Part shown: positions 1 to 6,885 of the stretch, piece after piece | Layout: the number at the start of each line of letters is the position of its first letter | How positions within the stretch are numbered: position 1 is the first letter of the stretch | NCBI GenBank assembly: GCA_018265615.1 | Contig: JABLYX010000008.1 | Coordinates: 64,813 to 116,301, forward strand | Source: Lentisphaeria bacterium | Lineage (GTDB): Bacteria; Verrucomicrobiota; Lentisphaeria; Victivallales; Victivallaceae | DNA length: 51,489 nt | Reading direction: 5' to 3' | The notes under the pieces: model-generated | Seen by the model: only the letters and a program-made list of their open reading frames with translations | Told to the model about the DNA's origin: nothing | Database searches by the model: none | Position numbers and translations under genes: made by a program

Positions 1-389
1 GCGTTCAGAAAGCCGCTGCCGTTGTTCACAGTGTCCCCGGCGGGACAGGTGAAGATGGGGCTGCCCGGATAAAGCTCGTCTCTCGTGATATCTCCGCCCA
101 ACGCCACGCCCCTGCCGTCACGCGTGACCGCAAACATCTCGATCAGCGCCCGGAGGAAGACGGCGGGGCCGAGCAGGCCGCAGGTCAGCACCGTAAGCAG
201 CATTTGGATGACGGCGATAAGCGTGCGGTCCGCATAAAAGCTGTGGATGCCGAGCCAGCCGAGGAAAAATGCAAGAATGATATAAACATCCCGCCGTTTC
301 GCCTCCGGAAGGGCAGGGGACGCATTGCTGCAGGAAGAGCAGGACGTTCCTCCTGCCGGAATCTCTTTTCCGCAATTGGGGCAATGCAT
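1..389 (-). CDS. Zinc-ribbon TM2-domain membrane protein (3' end beyond window)
   Basis: The frame is open from an ATG at 389 to the left edge, so the C-terminus is missing (at least 129 residues visible). The N-terminus carries a short zinc ribbon (C3, C6, C17, C20). A hydrophobic segment follows at about residues 34-47 and runs into GIHSFYADR, the signature of the TM2 domain, with a second hydrophobic stretch after it. TM2 proteins are small inner-membrane proteins of unsettled function. The start is supported by AAGGAG and a good promoter just upstream. After the second hydrophobic stretch the chain continues with a polar segment (DGRGVALGGDITRDELYPG) that is probably exported or cytoplasmic tail; its role is unknown. 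Two more zinc-ribbon membrane proteins lie at 3-5.4 kb. Confidence 0.8.
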   Translation of the reverse strand, partial: MHCPNCGKEIPAGGTSCSSCSNASPALPEAKRRDVYIILAFFLGWLGIHSFYADRTLIAVIQMLLTVLTCGLLGPAVFLRALIEMFAVTRDGRGVALGGDITRDELYPGSPIFTCPAGDTVNNGSGFLN

Positions 390-417
390 GTTACAGACTC
401 CTTATTGTATCTACCAC

Positions 418-447
418 ATAATGTACAGTCGGGAATCCGCATGTCAA
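418..447 (-). promoter_or_regulatory. Sigma-70-type promoter of the TM2 gene
   Basis: On the minus strand TTGACA (442-447) is followed after 18 bases by CATTAT (418-423), about 30 bases before the start codon at 389. It lies just beyond the terminator of the upstream gene, so the TM2 gene is probably transcribed on its own. Confidence 0.6.
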
Positions 448-454
448 GCCGGAA

Positions 455-487
455 AACGAAAAACGGCGGATTCCGCAGAATCCGCCG
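455..487 (-). terminator. Rho-independent terminator of the dehydrogenase operon
   Basis: A perfect 10-bp stem (464-473 with 478-487) with a four-base loop. On the minus strand it is followed by TTTTTCGTTTT. It lies 24 bases beyond the stop codon of the Gfo/Idh/MocA gene, which is where the two-gene operon should end. Confidence 0.85.
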
Positions 488-511
488 CCGCATCTGTCCG
501 TACCGGCGAGT

Positions 512-1834
512 TTACCAGTGGATCAGCTCCTGGACCTTGACCGGAAGCCCGGTCTGCATCGAGAGGTTCGCGCCGATGCCGGTCAGAATAGACTTCGCGC
601 CGTCGACGTAGCCCGCCGCAAGCCCGAGCGGATCCTCGTCGACTCCGACGAAAAGGTGCTTCAGCAGCCGCGCATCGCCGCCGCCGTGACCCGCGAGCGT
701 GTCGGTCGAATACTCGATGACCTGCGGCTTGCCCCAGTGCGGCTGGAAGATGATTTCCGGCGAAAGTTTCGAACGGTCCTCATCCATTTCGCGCATGCCG
801 AAGCTGTTGAAGTCCTCACCCTCGGCCGTGCAGAACGAGCGTTCGACCACGTTGAACTCGAGCCGTCCCTTCGTGCCGTTGAAAACCACGCGGTAGCCCT
901 CCCACGGGCAGTGCGCGCAGAGGCTGTAGGTCATGACCACGTTGTTTTTGTAACGGACCATCACGCCCATATTGTCTTCAATACTGATCCCGTCCCCGAA
1001 GACGCTCTGGTCGCGATAGTAACCGTCCTCATCCTCCGCATTGTAGTAGAGCCCCATGAGGTTCTCGTCGTCCTCCCTGACGCGCAGCGCAAACGGATCT
1101 TTTGCGGCGATTTTGCTGCCGCGGGCGCGGCTGTAGAACTCCGTGATCCCGCGTTTTTCGGCGTTGATCTTGCCGTAGAACTTCAGGTCGCCCATCGCGA
1201 ACACGGTCTCCGGCTCGGAGTCGAGCCACCAGTTCACCAGGTCGAAGTGGTGGGTTGACTTATGGACCATGAGGCCGCCGGAATTGGCCTTGTTGCGGTG
1301 CCAGCGGCGGAAGTAGTCCGCCCCGTGGCAGGTGTCGAGCAGCCATTCGAAGTGGACGCTTGTGATCTCACCGACGATGCCGGATTTCAGCACCTCCTTG
1401 ACCTTGCTGTTGCGCGGCGCGTAGCGGTAGTTGAAGGTGACGGTGAGGTTCTTGCCGGTGCGTTTCTTCGTGTCGATGATCTGCTGGCACTTCTCGGCGT
1501 CGATGGTCATCGGCTTCTCGCTGATGACGTCGCAGCCGAGCTCCATCGCGCGGCAGGTGTACTTGTGATGGGTGCGGTCCATCGAGGTCACGATGACGGT
1601 GTCCGGCTTGCACTCCTCGATCATGCGGTCGAACTCCTGCGCCTTGTAGGTCGGCAGGTCCGGATGGTTGTTGCAATGCTTCTTGAGGAAGATCTTATTG
1701 TAGTAATCCATCCGCTTCCGGTTCGAGTCGCAGATGCCGACAAGCTCGGCCTGTTCCGGAAAGGTGTTCAGGATCGCCTTGATGTACATTTCCGACCGGC
1801 CGCCGGTCCCGACGAGACAATAACGTTTTTTCAT
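512..1834 (-). CDS. Gfo/Idh/MocA family oxidoreductase
   Basis: A 440-residue NAD(P)-dependent sugar or cyclitol dehydrogenase-like protein. The start at 1834 is chosen because AGGAG lies just upstream and the Rossmann motif (CLVGTGGRSEMY) follows at once. A longer in-frame form would add 39 unlikely residues. The family's EKP motif (SEKPMTI) is present near residue 103, and the segment GGLMVHKSTHHFDLVNWW carries the usual C-terminal-domain histidines near residue 185. There is no signal peptide, so it is cytoplasmic. The gene lies 28 bases downstream of the lacI-type regulator in the same direction and shares its promoter and operators, so its substrate is probably the sugar or derivative that the regulator senses. 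The exact substrate cannot be read from the sequence. Confidence 0.85.
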   Translation of the reverse strand: MKKRYCLVGTGGRSEMYIKAILNTFPEQAELVGICDSNRKRMDYYNKIFLKKHCNNHPDLPTYKAQEFDRMIEECKPDTVIVTSMDRTHHKYTCRAMELGCDVISEKPMTIDAEKCQQIIDTKKRTGKNLTVTFNYRYAPRNSKVKEVLKSGIVGEITSVHFEWLLDTCHGADYFRRWHRNKANSGGLMVHKSTHHFDLVNWWLDSEPETVFAMGDLKFYGKINAEKRGITEFYSRARGSKIAAKDPFALRVREDDENLMGLYYNAEDEDGYYRDQSVFGDGISIEDNMGVMVRYKNNVVMTYSLCAHCPWEGYRVVFNGTKGRLEFNVVERSFCTAEGEDFNSFGMREMDEDRSKLSPEIIFQPHWGKPQVIEYSTDTLAGHGGGDARLLKHLFVGVDEDPLGLAAGYVDGAKSILTGIGANLSMQTGLPVKVQELIHW

Positions 1835-1862
1835 TTCCTTATCTCCTGTTGGAAGGGTTGTT

Positions 1863-2825
1863 TCATATGCTTTCCCGGCGGACCAGCCGGGCTGGATACA
1901 CGATGAGTTCCGGTTTTCCCGCCGCGGGAGAGAGCACTTTCTCCACGGCATGCTTCACGGTTTCCGCATCCGGATGCGCAACTGTCGTCAGGGCCGGAAT
2001 TGCGAATGCCCCCGCCGCGTCGTCGTCGAACCCCGCCACCGCGACCGAAGCCGGAATCGGAATGCCGTTTTCACTCGCGTAACGGTAGAAACCGAGCGCC
2101 ATCCGATCGGTGTCGAAGAACACCGCGTCGGCGCGGAACGCTTCAAGCTCCCTGCCGGCGGCGAATCCGTCGGCGAATTCGAGCCCGCTGCTGCCGATAA
2201 AGATGCTGGCGACATCGGCTTCCGCCCGGGAGAGGGCGAGTTCGAACCCCGCGCGCCGCCCGGCGGCCCCGTCGGTGCCGACCCGGGCGATGCGGCGCCG
2301 TCCGGCGCGGATCAGCTCTGTGACGGCGGCCGCGACGCCGCTCGTGCGGTCGGTCTCGATCCGTTCAAAGCCCGCATATACGAGTTCGCAGTCGATGAAG
2401 AGGAAGCGGATCGGCAGCGCATGGAGTTTTTCGGCGTTCCATGCCGGGGGCCATGCGAGAAAGATCACCGATTCGACGATGCCGGTCCAACTGCGCAGGA
2501 GCTCGAACAATTCGTCCTGCGACTCCGGCAACGCGCCGAGCAGCGTGTGGTGCCCCGCCTCCCGGAACGCCCCCTCAAGCAGACGGATGCGGCGCTGGCT
2601 GCATTCGCTCTGAAAGCTTCTGCCGGAGATCACCCCGACGATGCGGCTGGCCTGCTGTTTGAGGCTGCGCGCCGCCGCATTCGGGACATACTGCAACTCC
2701 CGCGCGGCGGCCTGTACCCGTTTCGCCACCTCGGATTTCACCGGACCCGAGCCGGAGAGGGCGCGCCCGGCGGTACGGATCGACACCCCCGCCTTTTCCG
2801 CCACCATTTTCAATGTCGCCGCCAT
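1863..2825 (-). CDS. LacI-family transcriptional regulator
   Basis: A 320-residue repressor-type protein. Residues 1-50 form the LacI helix-turn-helix and hinge (MVAEKAGVSIRTAGRALSGS, then PNAAARSLKQQ). The rest resembles a periplasmic-binding-protein effector domain. It is the first gene of a two-gene operon with the Gfo/Idh/MocA dehydrogenase. Two near-identical palindromes upstream match the LacI operator style, and one overlaps the likely transcription start, so autorepression relieved by a sugar ligand is the simplest model. The ligand is unknown. The length is slightly below the family's usual 330-350 residues, but the domain is complete. Confidence 0.9.
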   Translation of the reverse strand: MAATLKMVAEKAGVSIRTAGRALSGSGPVKSEVAKRVQAAARELQYVPNAAARSLKQQASRIVGVISGRSFQSECSQRRIRLLEGAFREAGHHTLLGALPESQDELFELLRSWTGIVESVIFLAWPPAWNAEKLHALPIRFLFIDCELVYAGFERIETDRTSGVAAAVTELIRAGRRRIARVGTDGAAGRRAGFELALSRAEADVASIFIGSSGLEFADGFAAGRELEAFRADAVFFDTDRMALGFYRYASENGIPIPASVAVAGFDDDAAGAFAIPALTTVAHPDAETVKHAVEKVLSPAAGKPELIVYPARLVRRESI

Positions 2826-2851
2826 CGTTTTCCCCGGTTGATTTCAATAAA

Positions 2852-2865
2852 TGCCATCGTTGGCA
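2852..2865. promoter_or_regulatory. LacI-type operator O1
   Basis: TGCCATCGTTGGCA is a near-perfect palindrome with a central CG, the usual layout of LacI-family operators. It lies between the -10 element (2872-2877) and the lacI start codon at 2825, where a bound repressor would block transcription. A sister site lies 77 bp away. Confidence 0.65.
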
Positions 2866-2871
2866 CAGCTT

Positions 2872-2899
2872 AAGATACGCGCATTTCCTGGAAAAGCAA
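2872..2899 (-). promoter_or_regulatory. Promoter of the lacI-dehydrogenase operon
   Basis: On the minus strand TTGCTT (2894-2899), 16 bases, then TATCTT (2872-2877). The predicted start point falls at or just before operator O1. No better promoter is visible in the gap. Confidence 0.5.
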
Positions 2900-2928
2900 G
2901 CGGCTGCGAAAGATTTTTCATGAAAAAG

Positions 2929-2942
2929 TGCTATCGATGGCA
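2929..2942. promoter_or_regulatory. LacI-type operator O2
   Basis: TGCTATCGATGGCA shares 12 of 14 positions with O1 and has the same CG centre. It is centred 77 bp from O1, upstream of the -35 element. Two spaced sites suit a tetrameric or looping repressor. Confidence 0.6.
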
Positions 2943-2979
2943 CGAGCAGGACGGCCCGTCCCGGAATTGATACATACGA

Positions 2980-3005
2980 AAGCCTCCCCGGGTCCGGAGA
3001 GGCTT
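2980..3005 (-). terminator. Probable terminator of the zinc-ribbon operon
   Basis: An inverted repeat (AAGCCTC...GAGGCTT, extended by CCGG pairs with one mismatch) lies 11 bases beyond the stop codon of the minus-strand zinc-ribbon gene. The following T-run is only three bases, so it is a weaker case than the terminator at 455-487. Confidence 0.45.
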
Positions 3006-3016
3006 CAATATCGCTT

Positions 3017-4096
3017 TTACAGTCCTGCCCTGTATAGTGCATACATGCAGATCACGAAAATCACCACGGTATCAATAGCGAATCCCGCAACAATGAGCGC
3101 CCTGCCGTTTTTGTTCTGTGATTCGGTGTTCCTTTTGAGCAGCATGACATGCACCGCGAACGTGAGAATCACGATAGGACAGAAAAGGAATCCTCCCAGG
3201 CCGAGCAGGAGGTAGAACTTTGCCTGCTTTTCCAGGTTGATTCCTTCCCGGTCCGCATATTTCGGAGGACACGCGCGGGGAACCGCCTTCACATCGATCC
3301 TGCCCGCCTTATATTCGGTGAAAATATCCGAAATCTGTGCCGCGATCCTGTTGCATAAGGTCTGGCGTCTGGTGAGGTCGGCCGCCTGTATTTCCAGGAT
3401 GATATGATTGGTCCTCTGTGAGAAGATCGCGTACAGCGTGGGATATTTGCAATTGGGCGCGAGAAAGATCAGCAGGCCCCGCTCCGGGTTGTCGGTCTGG
3501 ATCTGGCAGCCGTGCTCCTCTAGAGCCCTGCGAACCAATGCGTAAACAGTCGGGTAGTCCCCGCTGATTGTGAATTCACTGCTCCACAGCCTGAATTCCA
3601 ATCCCCCCGGAGAAACCGCCCCGGGGGCCGCACTTTCAGCGGGGGGAGCTTTCCGCAGAAGCGGAACGGCATCGGGGGCCGCACTTTCAGCGGGGGGAGC
3701 TTTCCGCAGAAGCGGAACGGAGACGTATGTGATCGACTGTCCGCAGACCGGGCAATACATCTCCTTTCCGACATGATCCGCTTCCGTTTGAAAGGTTTCG
3801 CAGCAGAGAGGACATTTGCATGTGCTCTTCGCCGCTTTTTCCTGGATCGGCTGCTTGCAGTGACGGCAGAATACAGCCTCTCTCTTGATCGTTTTTCCGC
3901 ATTCGGGGCAGAGTTTTTCATCCGGTCCCGGAGAGGCGGCCTTCGCGGCATCCGCTTCGGACGGCTTCGGGGGAGGAGGGAACGGAATCGTGATGGAGAC
4001 GGAACAATGCGGACATTCGACCGCCATGCCGGCCCACTCCCCCTCCGCGGAAATGTGTTTGCGACAATGCGGACAGTCGAATTTGAATTCAGGCAT
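3017..4096 (-). CDS. Multi-zinc-ribbon membrane protein with tandem repeat
   Basis: A 359-residue protein of unknown function. The N-terminal third holds three CxxC-type zinc-binding modules (C8/C11/C28/C31; C63/C66/C77/C80; C95/C98/C115/C118). Next come two copies of a 17-residue Pro/Ala-rich unit starting VPLLRKAPPAESAAP (about residues 127-160), encoded by a 48-bp exact repeat. A globular region (165-270) follows, and two transmembrane helices close the protein (about 294-319 and 333-356). The N-terminus FDCPHCRKHISAEGEW strongly resembles that of the next upstream gene (FNCPRCSERIEAQDEW), so the two are related and probably cotranscribed (48-base gap). I cannot name a reaction. The ribbons suggest protein or nucleic-acid contact on the cytoplasmic side. 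Confidence 0.8.
   Translation of the reverse strand: MPEFKFDCPHCRKHISAEGEWAGMAVECPHCSVSITIPFPPPPKPSEADAAKAASPGPDEKLCPECGKTIKREAVFCRHCKQPIQEKAAKSTCKCPLCCETFQTEADHVGKEMYCPVCGQSITYVSVPLLRKAPPAESAAPDAVPLLRKAPPAESAAPGAVSPGGLEFRLWSSEFTISGDYPTVYALVRRALEEHGCQIQTDNPERGLLIFLAPNCKYPTLYAIFSQRTNHIILEIQAADLTRRQTLCNRIAAQISDIFTEYKAGRIDVKAVPRACPPKYADREGINLEKQAKFYLLLGLGGFLFCPIVILTFAVHVMLLKRNTESQNKNGRALIVAGFAIDTVVIFVICMYALYRAGL
3622..3720. repeat. Two-copy 51-bp in-frame tandem repeat
   Basis: A 48-base sequence (3622-3669) recurs exactly at 3673-3720, giving a period of 51 bases or 17 codons. It lies inside the zinc-ribbon gene and keeps frame. The two copies are identical at DNA level, which indicates a recent duplication or a slippage-prone linker. 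Confidence 0.9.
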
Positions 4097-4144
4097 TTCG
4101 AACCTCTGTTGTGTTTCCCGTGGAATCGCCCCGATACAGCTTAC

Positions 4145-5350
4145 CTACTTTGCCGAATAACCCGGCACTATTTTTTTCGCATAGTCAATGGCGGATTGAT
4201 AGAGTTCTCCGTTACTCTGGAACACCTTTTCCGCTTCCAGCTGCGCCTTCCGGGCCTCCTCGGCATTCCCCTTGCTCCGGAACATCTCGGACAGCTTATG
4301 CTGGCGGAGGCTGATGCGTATATTCGTCAGCATGACGCTGAGGCAGGCAACGAAATTATACTCATCCCGCGAAAGAAGCTCTTTGCCCCTTACCTGCGGA
4401 TAGAGCTTTTCCGACTGATTCAGCATCGGCAGCAGGCCGTCCAGAAAATCATCCGAGTCGGTTTGATAGCGGGGATAGCGCCTGGCCAGTTTGTCGAAAG
4501 TCAGCACGAGCGCACGGACCTCCTGCTGCTCCGGCGACGCAACCGGCGGCGGAACATCGAAAAACGCGGCCATCCGGCGGAACGCATCCGCCTGATTTTC
4601 GGGAAGCTGCATTTCCACAGGGGCGCCATTCCGGACTGCGGGAAGCTGCACCCCGATGCTGACCGGGGTATCCATCACGAAATTCTCAAAATATTCTTTG
4701 CTCGGAATCTGTACGAGGCATTGATCGTACGCTCCGTTTTTTACGCCGGAGGACAACAGCTCGTACCGGCGCTCCTTCCCGGATGCGAATTTCACATTGA
4801 TCTGGCTGCAGGGGCCGGCATTGGAGTTGAGCACCAGAACATGCTTCTTTTCTCCTTGCGGCGTTTTCAGAAAGTAAGCATAGAAATAGAAATACGAAGT
4901 GTCGAGCTGCATCGGGGCGTTTGTGACCTCTTTGCACACATACATCATGTTCCCTGCCGTGGAATCGGTTACCGTCTCGATCCCGGCGGGCGGGTTTTTC
5001 CACGCGGATTCATTGAATGTCAGCGCGGGTTTTTTCCGGGCCGGTTCAATGCGGACGGGCGCGGCCTTCGCAGTCTCCCGGTCCGGCGTACTTTTCTGCG
5101 CACGGGAGAACACGACGGCAAGCAGGATGCCGGCGAGGATCAGGATGAACAGCCCGGTGCCGCAAAGGGCGAGAATCAGCACAGGAGGAAACTTTTTCTT
5201 TTGTCCCGGCTGTGCCGCGATAAGCTCGATCCTGCCCGGAATCTGAACCGCTTCCCCGCAATGCGGACAGGGCGCCTCCTGCCCGCGCCACTCATCCTGT
5301 GCTTCGATGCGTTCACTGCACCGGGGACAATTGAAAGTGAATGTTGACAT
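4145..5350 (-). CDS. Zinc-ribbon single-pass membrane protein
   Basis: A 401-residue protein. The start at 5350 is preferred over in-frame ATGs 7 and 12 codons upstream because AAGGA lies eight bases before it. A zinc ribbon at the N-terminus uses C8, C11, C28 and C31. A single transmembrane helix lies at about residues 55-81, and some 320 residues follow that should be outside the cytoplasm. That outer part shows no motif I recognise; its second half is charged and helical. The ribbon matches that of the downstream gene, so the pair looks like an operon from the strong promoter at 5393-5421. Function unknown; a membrane-anchored sensor or scaffold is possible. Confidence 0.8.
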   Translation of the reverse strand: MSTFTFNCPRCSERIEAQDEWRGQEAPCPHCGEAVQIPGRIELIAAQPGQKKKFPPVLILALCGTGLFILILAGILLAVVFSRAQKSTPDRETAKAAPVRIEPARKKPALTFNESAWKNPPAGIETVTDSTAGNMMYVCKEVTNAPMQLDTSYFYFYAYFLKTPQGEKKHVLVLNSNAGPCSQINVKFASGKERRYELLSSGVKNGAYDQCLVQIPSKEYFENFVMDTPVSIGVQLPAVRNGAPVEMQLPENQADAFRRMAAFFDVPPPVASPEQQEVRALVLTFDKLARRYPRYQTDSDDFLDGLLPMLNQSEKLYPQVRGKELLSRDEYNFVACLSVMLTNIRISLRQHKLSEMFRSKGNAEEARKAQLEAEKVFQSNGELYQSAIDYAKKIVPGYSAK

Positions 5351-5392
5351 CTGTGTTTCCTTCATGATCGCAAAAAATAGTTTCAACCTTTA

Positions 5393-5421
5393 ATAGTACC
5401 ATGAAAAATGGCGTTTGTCAA
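5393..5421 (-). promoter_or_regulatory. Strong sigma-70-type promoter of the zinc-ribbon operon
   Basis: On the minus strand TTGACA (5416-5421), 17 bases, TACTAT (5393-5398). It lies 43 bases before the start codon at 5350 and is one of the best consensus matches in the window. Confidence 0.75.
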
Positions 5422-5422
5422 T

Positions 5423-5442
5423 CCGGATATTGACTTATCCGG
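5423..5442. other. Short perfect hairpin between genes
   Basis: CCGGATA and TATCCGG form a 7-bp stem around a six-base loop, between the stop of the glycosidase gene (5474) and the next promoter. No T-run follows on the minus strand, so it is at best a weak or Rho-assisted terminator. It could also be a regulator site, since it abuts the -35 element. Confidence 0.4.
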
Positions 5443-5473
5443 TAGAAAGAAGCTGCGTGATGGCGGGAGGCGG

Positions 5474-6367
5474 TCAGCGTTCGATGCAGATTCCGATGTT
5501 CGAGCCGACCGTCCGCTGATAACCGCTTTCCGTGTGGCGGTTGACCGTTACGGGCTTCCGGGCTTTTTCATCCCAGTAGCAGAGTGTGGCGGAGCCGCCG
5601 CCGTCCATGTTGACCGCGTCGGCGGCTCCGGCGTCCTTCAGGAGCTCGGCGGTCTCCCGGCCGGTAGCGCCCATGCTCCACTCCTTCTGGCGGCCGTCGA
5701 CGGTGACGATATAAAGATAGCGGCGATCCTTCGACAAGCCGTAGGCGATGCGCGGCATCGGGCTCTTTTCGTAATTTCCGCCGACGGCGAATTCACCGTT
5801 CCGCAGGAGGATGGCGAATCCGGAAGCCGCGACCCGGATCTTCCGGTAATCCTCTTCCGGAACAGCGGGGACGATATCAACCCTGCCGTCCGCATAGACC
5901 ACAAAGACGGCCCTGTGCGGTTTCGTGTCGCAAATCACCTCGCCATTCAGGATCCCGAGGCCGGCCGGATGCGCATACTTATGGTTGTAGGGCGGCTTCC
6001 AGGGCCACCAGGGGGCGGAGTTTGCGGCGACGATCATGTTGAGTCCTGAGCCGCCCTCCTTTCCGGGCTTCCGCGCGTTCAGCAGGAAATCGCGTGTGCG
6101 GATCCGCTTCGTCCGGATCAGCGTATCCCCGCAGTCGGGCATCGGCTTGCCCCAATCCGGGTCACGCGCGGTTCCCGTGAACTGAAGCCCTTTCGTATGC
6201 AGATCGATCCGCATGAGGTTGATTTTCATCAGCCGGGGCTGTTCCCGCTCGATCCTGACCAGGCGGACGCCGTCCTGCACTTTCGGCGCGCTGTCCCAGT
6301 CGATCGTCTCCGCGGCAAGCGTGAAGGCACACAACAGCGTCAGCAGGAAAATGATACGGTATCGCAT
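5474..6367 (-). CDS. Secreted phosphodiester glycosidase family protein
   Basis: A 297-residue protein with a clear signal peptide (about residues 1-19, ending LAAE). It belongs to the family of the mammalian uncovering enzyme (N-acetylglucosamine-1-phosphodiester alpha-N-acetylglucosaminidase). The conserved block NMDGGGSATLCY near residue 252 and the upstream VAANSAPWW segment support this. Bacterial members hydrolyse sugar phosphodiesters or act on exopolysaccharide and cell-wall material outside the cytoplasm. It is last in a minus-strand run with recX (12-base gap) and the GH127 enzyme. Its substrate is not evident, and the link to arabinose enzymes is only positional. Confidence 0.8.
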   Translation of the reverse strand: MRYRIIFLLTLLCAFTLAAETIDWDSAPKVQDGVRLVRIEREQPRLMKINLMRIDLHTKGLQFTGTARDPDWGKPMPDCGDTLIRTKRIRTRDFLLNARKPGKEGGSGLNMIVAANSAPWWPWKPPYNHKYAHPAGLGILNGEVICDTKPHRAVFVVYADGRVDIVPAVPEEDYRKIRVAASGFAILLRNGEFAVGGNYEKSPMPRIAYGLSKDRRYLYIVTVDGRQKEWSMGATGRETAELLKDAGAADAVNMDGGGSATLCYWDEKARKPVTVNRHTESGYQRTVGSNIGICIER

Positions 6368-6379
6368 AAAAGCCCTCCC

Positions 6380-6862
6380 TCAGATGGTGAAATCGGTTTT
6401 GTCGATCGCCTCGCGGCAGCTGTCGCAGGAGAAACCGCGGCTGATGAGAAAACGGAACGCCTTTTCGCGTTTCCTGCGCGGATCGGTCTCCCGGGAAAGC
6501 ATGCGGAGTTTGTATTCAAGCGCCTGCAGAGCACGCTCCAACTCGGTTTCCGCCGCCTCTTCGAGCGGCTGCTCCTGAAGCTGCCGTGGGATCCCGCGTT
6601 TGCTCAACGCAAGCTTGATCCGCCGCCCGCCGAGCCCCCGGTCCGCGAGGACCCCGGCGTAGTCGGCGGCGAACTGTTCGTCATTCACGAAGCCGCGGCG
6701 GCGGCATTCCGCGATTGTGTCGCGGATTTCCGGATACGCATATTCCGCGGCTTTGAGCTTCATATAAAGCTCGCGTTCCGTCAGGGCGCGCCGGGAGAGC
6801 AGGCGCATCGCCTTCTCCATCGCACTGATCTTCGGTTTTTCCGCTCGTTCCGCCATATTCAT
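6380..6862 (-). CDS. recX: RecX family regulatory protein
   Basis: A 160-residue, three-helix-repeat protein of the RecX type: LLSRRALTERELYMKL near the start, then RRRGFVNDEQFAADYA and RGLGGRRIKLALSKRGIP. RecX binds RecA filaments and limits their activity. The start is uncertain: ATGs at 6862 and 6856 both fit, neither has a strong ribosome site, and a longer form would overlap the upstream GH127 gene. No recA or SOS gene is nearby; recX sits between two glycosidase genes and is probably cotranscribed with them. Confidence 0.8.
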   Translation of the reverse strand: MNMAERAEKPKISAMEKAMRLLSRRALTERELYMKLKAAEYAYPEIRDTIAECRRRGFVNDEQFAADYAGVLADRGLGGRRIKLALSKRGIPRQLQEQPLEEAAETELERALQALEYKLRMLSRETDPRRKREKAFRFLISRGFSCDSCREAIDKTDFTI

Positions 6863-6885
6863 ACTATACGGCGGATCGGCGCATA

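Noticed and set aside
3622..3720. CRISPR-like repeat
   Set aside because: Only two copies, adjoining with a 3-base gap and in frame within a coding region; no spacers and no cas genes.
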